Source: Trogon surrucura | Taxonomy: Eukaryota; Chordata; Aves; Trogoniformes; Trogonidae | Length of the DNA stretch: 64,000 nucleotides | Direction: 5' to 3' | NCBI GenBank assembly: GCA_020746105.1 | Contig: CM036626.1 | Location: 18,465,001-18,529,000 of the forward strand | Position numbers and translations under genes: made by a program | In this document: piece by piece, positions 1 through 9,162 of the stretch | Position numbering within the stretch: position 1 is the stretch's first letter | Layout: every line of letters begins with the position of its first letter | The notes under the pieces: generated by a model | Seen by the model: the letters and a program-made list of their open reading frames with translations, nothing else | Databases searched by the model: none | What the model was told of the DNA's origin: nothing

Positions 1-683
1 ACTTTAAGGTATCATCAGACGTTCTCATCTCTTCTCCAGAAGGATGATGGATCATACCAGCATTTACTGTCTTTATTAATAAATTACTGAAATACAGATA
101 TAAAGTTATTTTCTTTCACTGAGGAGGCTGAGCAACAATCTCTCCAGGTCCTGTTAGGACAGTGAAAAATACCTCCCTCTAAGGCAGACTCTGTACCTAA
201 CTAAAAAAAAAGAGCTAATTGCAGTTAGGAAACTGATCTATTTTTTTACATACTCTCCAAAGTTTCCCTTTTTTTTTTTTTTTGTGGCTTATGTATTTAT
301 AAAATGTTCCTCTAGACCATGATGGGTGTACACTTGAAACAGCAACGTTCTCAGTGCTTCCAAAAGATTGCTTTTGAAGACAGCTGAAATAATGTGGAGA
401 AGCAAGAAGAAGCTACTTGTTAGACTTTGTCGTTATCCACTGAAGCTTAATTAAGCAAAGCTACCTATTTAACTAAAAAATGGGCTTTATTTTATGTTGT
501 ATTAGGATAGTTTGGCTATTCTGATGAAGTTGGCTAATGCTTCACATAAATAAAATCGGGCATTGTCGGTTTTTCCTGCCCTTGGCTGTGTTGAAGGATT
601 GCTCAGCAGAGCTGGGAATGGAAAGTAGCAGGATTGATATGTTTAAAATTGCCTTAGTAATGCTCTGCTTTCACCATTTCTAG
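1..683 (+). other. PPP4R2: PPP4R2 last intron (3' part)
   Basis: This is non-coding sequence running into a good splice acceptor. A pyrimidine-rich tract at about 664-681 ends in TAG at 681-683, immediately before the PPP4R2 reading frame. The stretch is AT-rich with a poly-T run near 268-283. I see no second exon in it. Intron identity is inferred from the downstream exon. Confidence 0.85.
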
Positions 684-997
684 AGTCCTTCATGTCTCCC
701 AGAAGTGTTGGTCCAGACCGAAAAGATGAAGAAAAAGACACTGAATCCCCAGCTGTGAACGAAGAGCCCTCTGAGGAGAACAATCAAATGGAGAAGTCTG
801 ATCAGTCTCAAGCCGAGAAGGATTTACACTCAGATGACAGTGAAATGAGCGGATCTGCCGGTAGCGGAGCTGACTGCGGTGAAACTGAAGAGTTAGGGGC
901 CGATGCTAGTGAAACTCCAGAAACGTCATCGGAGACCCCGATGGAAAACAGTGATGAAGCCACAGAAGTTGCAGATGAACCTATGGAGCAAGACTAA
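684..997 (+). CDS. PPP4R2: PPP4R2 terminal coding exon: C-terminal acidic tail of protein phosphatase 4 regulatory subunit 2
   Basis: PPP4R2 is a regulatory subunit of the Ser/Thr phosphatase PP4 complex (PPP4C-PPP4R2-PPP4R3), known for roles in DNA-damage signalling and centrosome or snRNP biology. The N-terminal PP4-binding part lies upstream of this window. This exon encodes the disordered C-terminal tail: 33 of the 101 residues from the Met at 692 are Asp or Glu, and many of the rest are Ser or Thr. As I remember the human protein, the match includes a SEENNQME block, SQAEKDL, ETEEL and the terminal ATEV-DEPMEQD. The acceptor at 682-683 leaves a phase-1 junction: the exon starts AG-TCC-TTC-ATG, so a G from the previous exon completes a Glu codon followed by Ser-Phe-Met, as in the human order. 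The Met at 692 is internal and not a start. The stop is TAA at 995-997. Confidence 0.94.
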
Positions 998-1065
998 TTT
1001 AAATACCCTTAGATGCAGTATTTTCCATAAGGCTCCGGTTTTACACTGTATAAATAATTTTATGT

Positions 1066-1252
1066 AATAAAGTGGACCTTTAGTTTTACAAAAAGAAGCA
1101 GGTTGTAAAATAAACTTCTCCATGGATTGAACCTTGAAAGAGTTGTACGTGATAAGAACTGTGAATACCAGCTCCTTCAGGTCCTGCTTACCGCTGAACT
1201 TTCGTTTGGTCAAATCAGTGGTTTGTGTATAGTTTTTTTTATTTAGAATAAA
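1066..1252 (+). terminator. PPP4R2: Proximal polyadenylation signal cluster of PPP4R2
   Basis: Three canonical AATAAA hexamers lie at 1066-1071, 1109-1114 and 1247-1252, between 70 and 260 bases after the stop codon. T/GT-rich sequence follows the third. These would give a very short UTR. Confidence 0.65.
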
Positions 1253-2447
1253 AGTTTTTAAACTGGAAGGTAATTATAATTTTGACAACTTTTTTGGAGA
1301 TTACCACACCTAGTTGTATGTAAGCAAGAAAGCTTTTTGTCTTGTCTTTTTCTGACAGCTATAGCAGTTACTTCATATTTTGGTTACAGTTTCGACATTT
1401 TGACATGTGAAATACGGGGTTTCATGCTGGTTTCCAGATTTTTATTTGAATACACACTATGAAACCTTCTGTGTGTTTAAAATGTGTTACATTTCACACA
1501 CACATATATGCACGCATGCACACGTATGTGTACCCTCACTGTTCAAAGGGGAAAATGGTCTATTTTTCTGTTTCTATAAAAGATAAATACAGCAAATACT
1601 TTTTCTATAGGACAAGACTGAGTTCACCTCTCAAGGCGCTTTGTTTTGCCTCTGGAAAACCAAACAAATGAAATCTGGCCCATATGAAACCCTGGCAATG
1701 GTAACGTTGAAAACACCAGAGTAAACACATTCCAAGAGAACTGTTCAGATTACAACATTTTTGTATACTTCTGAGGTGCCTGAGTGAAAGGATTTCATTT
1801 ATTTATGGGAAAATGTGCTTTCTGTTGAGAACGTTGTAATCAAAACATTTAGCTTAAACTTTTGTAGGAGAAATGTTTGAAAACGCGCTAAGAAAATATC
1901 TTGGAAGAAACGAACAGGTACTTGCCTCCTTGAGTGCTTTTTGGAGCATTGTGAATATTGTAGAGAAGTCTCAAAATTATTCTAAGGTATGCAGGTGGCA
2001 TCGGTATGATCACACCACTGTATTGGAAGCAGTAATATCTGGCCGTAGTTATGTACCTGAAGGGGTGCATAGAAATCACCAAGATTTGTACAACATTTTG
2101 GAAGCGAACTAAATCTTTTTGAACATGCTACTTTTGACAGCCAGTGTTACCTTTTTTTTTCAAACCAGCTCAAAGCACAAACTACCGCTTCAAACTCTTG
2201 ATATTTTCCAGTTCCCATATTTAAAGACATGCAAGCTGCAACCTCCCAGTCGCAATTACTGGCTGCCAAATTTATACGTGTTTCTTCAACTGTACCTTTT
2301 TGATATTTAGAATTTTTAAATTTCTGTAAAGTAGGTTTTTTGTAGATTGTAATGAGTGCTCACTGCCATTGTGAAACGGTATATAATTGTATAATTTCTG
2401 TGTGTAAACTGAATGCTTGGGCTTTCAATACAGTATTCATATAAAGC

Positions 2448-2453
2448 AATAAA
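2448..2453 (+). terminator. PPP4R2: Intermediate polyadenylation signal
   Basis: A canonical AATAAA lies in AT-rich sequence about 1.45 kb after the PPP4R2 stop. It could be a further alternative 3' end. The evidence is the hexamer alone. Confidence 0.35.
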
Positions 2454-3006
2454 TATTAATGTTATGAAATACCTGAGTAGATTTTTATCAGAATTGTCCC
2501 TCTTCGGTTTTAAGTTCACATACCTGAAGTACCAAAATGACCTCTCAAATGCATGCTGATAGTTTCTTGTACCACGTGGTATGCTTTGTATTGTTTTGGG
2601 GAAATCTAGATTTTGATTAATACCAGAAGAATTCGGCTCAGTTGGAATATTTATAAAGTTACTTCTTGCTGACATTACTTACCAAGTTCTAAGCAGACAG
2701 GATTCAGGGAGATGCTTGCCAACAACAACAACATCTTATTGATCGAGATCCCCTTACAGAAGGAAAATTGTACTTGGACTCATTTTCATTGTGCTTAAGG
2801 GTTGGGTGTGTGTTATAAAATTCAAGGACTGAACCAAAATGTTGAAATCAGGAATGTTTCGAAATACAGTGACACCTTGCGCTTCTTTGGTTTTGTGGTT
2901 GGTTTTTTTTAAAAATATTTTTGCCAATGAGAACAAAATTTTAAAATTTCTAAGTTTAGAGATTTCTCAGATTTTCTTTAGACTGTTTATTTGTGAAGAT
3001 ATTGTC

Positions 3007-3012
3007 AATAAA
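3007..3012 (+). terminator. PPP4R2: Distal polyadenylation signal
   Basis: AATAAA is followed about 17 bases later by a CA-type cleavage site (GCACC) and then a GT-rich element (GATATTGTCTGTT). This is a well-formed signal and a good candidate for the distal 3' end of PPP4R2. Confidence 0.5.
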
Positions 3013-3030
3013 CTTGTTCTTTAAGCACCT

Positions 3031-5950
3031 GTGAACTTTTGATATTGTCTGTTCTAGCAGCACTAGTGCCACTACTGCAAAGACTTGCAGAAGAACTTTG
3101 AGGTACGGAACCATTTATATCTGCTTCAGTTTGGGGTTTGGTTTTTTTGTTGTTGGGTTTTTTTTTTGAATGGCTAGTCTTAATACTAAAGATGTGCCTG
3201 CATCTAAAGATTGCTTTTATACTAAATCAGAGAAGATTTTCCTCTTTTTTTTTAAAAAAAAAATTTTAAAAAGAAGAGCCAAACCAACTTGCATTTGTAC
3301 GCAGCTGTATTTTGTCAGAGGCATTTTATGCCTCCAGATAGACCGGCAGCTGCTTTTCTGTGTGCGTGGAGGTGTAGCATTGAATCTATTTTTGTAACTT
3401 GTCTAAGTCTGGATGCTTTGAATTCCACAATTACATCCACCCCGCAGCATGTTTGTGTGTACAGCCATTCCCATGGAATCGGTTGTTCTGCTTGTGTTCA
3501 TGAAGGAAGCTGTCCTTAAACCCCTGAAAAGCAGGCAACAGGTGCCTTAGAGTGTTCATGGGTGTGTTTCCTATTTAAAAAAAAAAAAAACACCAAAAAA
3601 CTATTGTATGGGAGTGCAAGTATAAAATGCAATGGACTTTTCAGAACACAAGGTGAAGGCTAGTCCTTAATGGCCATCTTGGGGAAGTTGATTTTCTTAA
3701 AGTACGGGAGATGCTCTCTCAGCCTTGAAAGCACTCCCTGGGGCCTGTCTAATGCTCGCGGCAGAGAGAGCTTTCTAGTAGAGTCTCTGGGATTATAAAG
3801 AGTTCTACACTGAGCTAAATAGTTCATAAAAGTTTTGAATTTATTTGGTGAATGGAGCAGAAGCGACTGGAGTTGGGGCTTGGTTTATGCGCTGGGGGAG
3901 CTCCAGCCAGGACAAAGCCCGGCTCCCCCAGCCCGCCGTCGCGCTCCCGCAAAATCCATAACCCCGCACGGCCGGCGCGGGGCTTGTGCCCTTGCCTGTG
4001 CGTCACGTTATGGGACAAGTGTTGTTACTGCTTTTTGTATTAGTAACCAGGTCTGGGACAAATTGGGATTTCTTTTTTAAATCCTGGCTTTACTGCTGCT
4101 AGAACAAAGACTTTTTATTTTTTAATATAAAAGTTATGAGGGCGTCCAAGGCTGCAGCCTGTTTGCAGCACTGAGCCTCTACCGCTTTTTTAAAGCACTT
4201 CAGCAGGAAATAATCTTAGCTGGAAAAGTAAATTGGAATTGCGTTTCAGTTTATGCCTAGCCTAGGGGATGCAGGAAATGGGCTGAAAAATACTTCTTCT
4301 GCTTCTTCAGTCTGCGAGAAAGCTTGTGTGTATGCTTTTTACTCGAATAGTTCACTCAAAAGCTGCATCATGACTCCGGCAAGATTGTCCTGGGTCGGGT
4401 ACAAAAGAATCAAGCTTTTATTTTTAGCTTCTTTGTTAATTATATGTGAGGGGAAACAAAAACAGCTGAAGTCTGATTGAATCTGTGTTACAGGAGTTCT
4501 CTGTTGCAATAATTGGCCACCCAGAGATTAATTTAAAAAAATTGTAGGTTGGTTTGGTTTTTTTCCTAGAATGAATGTGTTCCATTGGCTAAAACTGCAC
4601 AAAACACCTTTCTGCAGTCCTTTGGCAGTTTTTATTCATACAGTGCGTTTCTAGGAAGGATTTAAAGGTTATTTGCATCTCAATGCAGCTGAGGTCAATG
4701 TTTTTTTAGTTAAGACAAGTACCGAAGGGTAGGAATTACTGCCATTACCAGAGAGAGACCCACCCTTCGTCATGTAACTAGTGAATTTTTGTTAGTTGGA
4801 GCTCTTCATCCTTATTTGCCTCAAGGATGTTCATGCCAGTAAATTCTTTATGGATATAATAACCGTGTATGTGCATAGTTCAACGGAAAGGGGTTAGCGC
4901 TGAGATCTGCACATACAGGCTGTACCGTGTACCCGCGTGTTTGTGCTCTCTCTGCTTCTGTACAGCGAATCGCTCTGCTGCTGGGCCTCTCCCAGGGACT
5001 GATAATCACAAGTTCATGATGTATCTGTCTTCATTTCTGTATTTGTGAGCAGGTTCTGGCACACAAGGTGTCTTATTTCTAGGAATCCTAGAGCCTGTCA
5101 AAAAATACTCATGCCAACATCTAATCTCCTGCAGGATTTAAGTTTTTAGGTGACAAAACAATCCAGTGTTCTCTAGCTGAAAGAGGGTGTTTTGGTTTGC
5201 ATGGATGGAAATGGCAGTTCCGTTTTGGTTCTGAATGATCTTTCAACGCATGTGAATGAGGCACCTGAAGTCATCCCCCAAGTTTCGGGCTGTCGATGAT
5301 GGGCTCATCTGTGAGGTTCTCTGTAAACAGTTGCATTATTTCATTTGTAAGTTGCTCCTCTGTCTTCATGGATCAAACGAACCTGGAAGGCCGCCGGGCT
5401 ATCAAGTCGCTGCCTGTCTCACCACAGGCTCCGCAGTTGGTCTAGAGATGCCCAGAGAGCCTCTCCGGTCCGTTTGTTAGTGCCCACAGCCCTCTGAACT
5501 CTGGGCACGAGAGGACTGAGGATGAGGAGCTCAGGATGGGCCAGAGGGTTTCCTTGAGCATTTGGTTCTTGACTGTCTCCCTTTGAGTGGTGGAACAACC
5601 CCGTTTTCTTTGAAACACCTGATAAAAATGCTCAAACCAGGCTTTGAACAGGGAAATAGCCCTTCTTTGAAGCTGTTTTATAATCTTGTGGAAACCAATG
5701 TAACGAGTGTGGGGGGAAAAAAAGGCTGATGAGCAAGTGGAGTGTCCTTGGTCCCCAGCAGCGACAGCTGCGCTGTGGGAACCAGCGTGGAGATGGTGAA
5801 GCCCAGCTTGCCCTGCCCTTGAGGTCGCTGAGTACACGCACATCAACTCACAAGCGGAATGACACGGATTCCCTGTGGACAGGCCAGAAAACCTACACCC
5901 AGCCCAGCTCCCACCGTGAGAAACCTGAGAGCAGACAACGCGGAGCCGCC
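3031..5950. other. Intergenic spacer between PPP4R2 and the CpG island
   Basis: No gene is recognised. It holds homopolymer T/A runs (near 3150-3165, 3243-3268, 3573-3590), a small CpG-rich patch at 3915-4010, and a 177-codon minus-strand open frame at 5442-5975. That frame looks accidental: mixed composition, no domain, and it runs into the GC-rich island. Confidence 0.6.
3915..4010. promoter_or_regulatory. Small CpG cluster with GC-rich inverted repeat
   Basis: A roughly 90-base GC-rich patch with many CpGs sits in AT-rich surroundings. Arms CCCCGC (3962-3967) and GCGGGG (3977-3982) flank a GGCCGG-containing centre. A CRE-like TGCGTCACG follows at about 3998-4006. A regulatory role is inference. 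Confidence 0.25.
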
Positions 5951-6226
5951 CGCCAGAACTAGGGGGGCAAAGCACACGTGAGAACTGGAGGCTCTGGAGA
6001 TGCCAAGCTCAGGACGTGGAAACCCGCGTTCCCCCGAGGACGCAGCCCCACCGGCGGCCAGGGGCTCTCTCCGTCGCGCAGCGGCGGCCGAACCCGGCTG
6101 TGCCGAGCGGGGGAGGGCTCTGCGCGGCTGAGGGTGACAACGAAACTCCTCCGGGCGGCGCCGAGGGAGCCGGCACGCGCCGCGCCCGAGGCCGCCGCGC
6201 CTTTCCCGCCTCCCGCCCCGCGCGCG

Positions 6227-6240
6227 CCGGCAGAGGGCGC
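6227..6240 (+). promoter_or_regulatory. CTCF-like binding site
   Basis: CCGGCAGAGGGCGC matches the CTCF core pattern (CC-n-n-CAG-R-GGGCGC type) at nearly every informative position. It sits inside the CpG island. Occupancy is not shown. Confidence 0.45.
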
Positions 6241-6262
6241 CGCCGCCTCAGGAACGGGGCCC

Positions 6263-6274
6263 GGCGCCATTTTG
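6263..6274 (-). promoter_or_regulatory. YY1-like site in the CpG island
   Basis: The reverse complement CAAAATGGCGCC matches the CAARATGGCG core that YY1 binds, often just downstream of CpG-island transcription starts. If functional, it would place a start site near 6.2-6.3 kb. Confidence 0.4.
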
Positions 6275-6445
6275 CGGCCGCCGCGGGTCCCCGGGCGGAG
6301 GCAGCGGGGCCGGGTCGGGCCGAGGTCCCGGCGGGCAGGCGGCCGCTCCCGCCGCGAGTGAGAGCAGCCTCCGGTGCGGGGAGTGAGCAGGCGACGCGTG
6401 CGGACAGCCTGGGCTGTGCCCGAGGTGCGGTGGGAAAGGTCAGAG

Positions 6446-9090
6446 ACAAAGAGGAGAGTGATCAGTGATCATAACTTTCTCGTATTTTCACTGGAAATAA
6501 ATCTTAAATCTTCAATTTAGTGCGATGTGATGAGGTATTAAACGGAGCTCCTGCAGCAGTGCAGTCAGACCCTGGCTCTGAAGTGCTGAGGAATTAAACT
6601 CCCCCAGATCAGGACGTGAGCTTCCAAATTAAAGCAGATTTTTTAAAAAATTATTATTATTTTTAACTAACAAAGCAGTGATACTCTTATAATTTTAGAT
6701 CTTGCCCCTTTAAGATTCACGCCCTTGCAAACCTGCCTCTTTAACTCTCACCCCTATTTCAAGTGACACCTTGAGCCGCTTCTGTATTAATTTCGCGGCT
6801 CCGGGAGGTGGAGCTTTGGAATAACCAAATGCTGCGATACAGTACAACGGGCACTGGAGATGCTGCAGGAGCATCAGCCTGAGAGAGGAGCAATGCAAAA
6901 GTTTTTCTGCCCCGTCCCTGCCCAAAGTTGGAGAGTACCTTAAGGCCGTCGTTGCCGGTTGCAACAGGGCGAAGGTTAAATATCGTTGCAGCGGGACTGT
7001 GGATGTGGAAGAGGGCTCGTGGAATCACGCCCAGTAATGGTGGGCTGTGCTGAGGAAGGGATCTGTTTGCTGAGGAAAAGGAGCCGTGGCTTTGGCTGAC
7101 CCTGGGGAAACGGGCCGGGCGATGGGGGAGTGAGGCTCTGGAACAGCTCGCTGACCTTCCTCACAGCCCTTCTTCCCCACTTCATCCCCGCGATAGAGCA
7201 CCACCCTATGGTCTGGGGTGGCTTAGATGGCTTCTTCAGGTGATTCCTACCTCTAATCTTCCCCCTCTCCCCCTCAACATTCAACATTTCTGGAAGGTCT
7301 CTGTTTTATTGGGCTAAAGTTTCCCTGTGCTGGTTCAGCCCAGCTGGTGGTAGGACTGTACGGAATTGTGCAGTTGCCCTGCCCTTGGAATCAAAATATA
7401 TCAAATCCAGAACTTCAAATCTGAGGCTCCGATGCGGTATGAGAGAAGCTGAGGATGCCTCCTGCAAGGAATTATATGGCAAATGACAGATTAATTGCTC
7501 TTCTCTTTCCTTCTCCAGGTAGTTTCTTTTTCATCTCTTATTTTCAGTACCTAAAGACTTTTCCTGTCTAGTTTCAGAAGAGGTGTGATAAAGCTCAGTT
7601 TCTTGAGGTGTTTAAGATAATTCTGCTCTTCATTGTACTTGCCTTCAGGATTGAGATTTTTTTTCCCCTGGTGTTCCGCATAAACTTCGTTTATTCCATC
7701 CCATTTCCCGAAGATACACTTCAAGGTATCCCACTTCTAACCTACACCTCTTTTTGAGTGCTAAACCATTCCCTTTGGGGCCACTCCCCTCAAGTCTTTC
7801 ATGTTTAGTCTTTATCCTTGCTCACAAATGAGTCTCAGTGACTTCAGGTGTTCTTTTCTGAACTCCCAGGCCTGTGTTGCATTTTATTAACAACTTGTGA
7901 AGATGTAAAGGAGACCTGCTGGGTTCTCCATCAAGTAAATGACTGTTTTTGTGTGAGACAGGCTCCTGCTTTCCACTGGCGTCACTTATCTCCCTGGGAA
8001 TCTCAGCAAGGAGTGACCGTCCGTGTTCACAGCGACCTCTCTCCGAGCTGATACCGCACCCACACAACTTTGGCTTTTCTCTTGTACAAGGGGTAAATTG
8101 AAGTCAGGTGAACAACACAAAACTTCTGTTACTGCGAGGCACTCCTTTCTATGTAACACAACAAGATCTGCTTTAAACAACAAAAGAACTTGTTTTCTTG
8201 GTGCTCTAGGAATAGCAGAATAGATCCGTGCTTCTGAGAGTCTTGCCAGCCTTTTTCCTACTTCTGCTCTTTTGATTATTTATTCATTTCTGCGTTCTCT
8301 TTGGCTTTCAACTCAGCCAAAGAGCTGCACCCCATCCACCAAAGGCCCTCCTCTTCAGATCTTGCTTTCTGACTGCAGGTCTTGGCTATCTTGTTGAAAT
8401 ACGTGTGTTCAAAGGGGGTGGTGTGTGACAAAGCTTCCAAGTAGATGCAGAACCTCTCTTAGAGATCTGGAAATGCTGCACTAAGATTGAAGTCTTGACT
8501 GTGTGATTTTCAAGTGTTTTTTTTTCTATAAACACAAGAGTTTTACATTACTGAGGTGTCATTGTAGAACTCTGTTGGTTCACAGAACCCTTAGGCTCTC
8601 AGTCAGGGTGAATACTCACCGTGGGCACATTTAGCTGTCTATACAAGACACAAATAGTTTCTTCCCATCCTTTAAAAATGTATACAGTGGGGCTTTCCCC
8701 TTTATATACTCTGAAATTCTTGCATAATTTTTAAATAATAAAAGCAACTTCCAATTTAGGAACTTAATGAAAACCAGTAACCTAATATTGGCATTTTCTT
8801 ATGGAAGCTTCATAGGAGGGTCAGCATAGAGATGTATCTCTTGTAGTGCCTAGCAATAAACTCGCAGTCATTTATAAAAGAGGCTAGTCACAGTTTTCTC
8901 TAGTAACGCAAATAAAACTAGAAATTGAAAAACAGTTCCTCAGTTTTTCACTGAGGACCTTGAAAACAACCCTTCACACGAGTATACAAGAGGGATCGTT
9001 GGTCACTATTAACACCTCATGTATTTCAGCTGGGAGTGCGTCCGTCAGCTGGCAGCAATACAAACCCATCAGCCTAGCCTAGCGGTCCTT
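6446..9090. other. Non-coding stretch, no gene seen
   Basis: The sequence is moderately AT-rich and unique, without recognisable repeats. Short open frames on both strands show no family resemblance. A donor-like GTGAGT on the minus strand lies near 8610-8617, without a convincing partner acceptor. Confidence 0.5.
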
Positions 9091-9097
9091 CAGTAGG

Positions 9098-9162
9098 ATA
9101 AAAAGAGGCTGGGCTGCTCCTAGGTTTGTGGCTTTTGGTGGTTTGTTGTTGTTTCTCTGCAG
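9098..9162 (+). promoter_or_regulatory. TATA-like motif followed by a splice donor-like site
   Basis: GGATAAAAAG (about 9098-9107) is followed by GC-rich GGCTGGGCTGC at the usual spacing for a start site, and about 55 bases later by CTCTGCAG joined to GTAAGA (donor at about 9162). This is the outline of a TATA promoter with a short non-coding first exon. No transcript is known to me, and the arrangement could be chance. Confidence 0.2.

Larger units (their letters stand above)
998..3030 (+). other. PPP4R2: PPP4R2 3' UTR (distal end inferred)
   Basis: Sequence downstream of the stop is AT-rich and contains a series of AATAAA hexamers, the last at 3007-3012 with a GT-rich stretch about 30 bases after it. 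AU-rich patches (ATTTATTTAT-like near 1796-1806) fit a regulated UTR. Short open frames here (for example 1873-2112) show no recognisable similarity. Whether the mRNA stops near 1.27 kb, 2.47 kb or 3.03 kb cannot be decided from sequence alone. Confidence 0.6.
5955..6445. promoter_or_regulatory. Orphan CpG island / candidate promoter
   Basis: This is by far the most GC- and CpG-rich stretch in the window. For example, 14 CpGs fall within 6181-6240. Visible sites are an E-box CACGTG at 5975-5980, a GC box (CCCGCCCC) at about 6212-6219, a CTCF-like core at 6227-6240, and a YY1-like GGCGCCATTTTG at 6263-6274, in the orientation where the YY1 motif reads on the minus strand. Open frames in all directions here (5959-6468) reflect low stop-codon density in GC-rich DNA, not coding. 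Possible but weak donor sites follow at 6425 and 6439. It lies about 5 kb past PPP4R2, with no identified gene attached. It could be the promoter of an unannotated non-coding or poorly conserved gene in either direction, or a boundary element. Confidence 0.7.

Noticed and set aside
1873-2112. 79-codon open frame in the PPP4R2 3' UTR preceded by TTTTGTAG
   Set aside because: Considered as an extra exon, but no donor follows and the peptide is unrecognised. Better explained as UTR.
5442-5975. 177-codon minus-strand open frame
   Set aside because: No recognisable domain, no splice or promoter context, and it runs into the GC-rich island where stops are rare.
5959-6468. Overlapping open frames of 100-150 codons on both strands in the CpG island
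   Set aside because: Ala/Pro/Arg-rich translations in every frame are the expected by-product of high G+C. No frame stands out.
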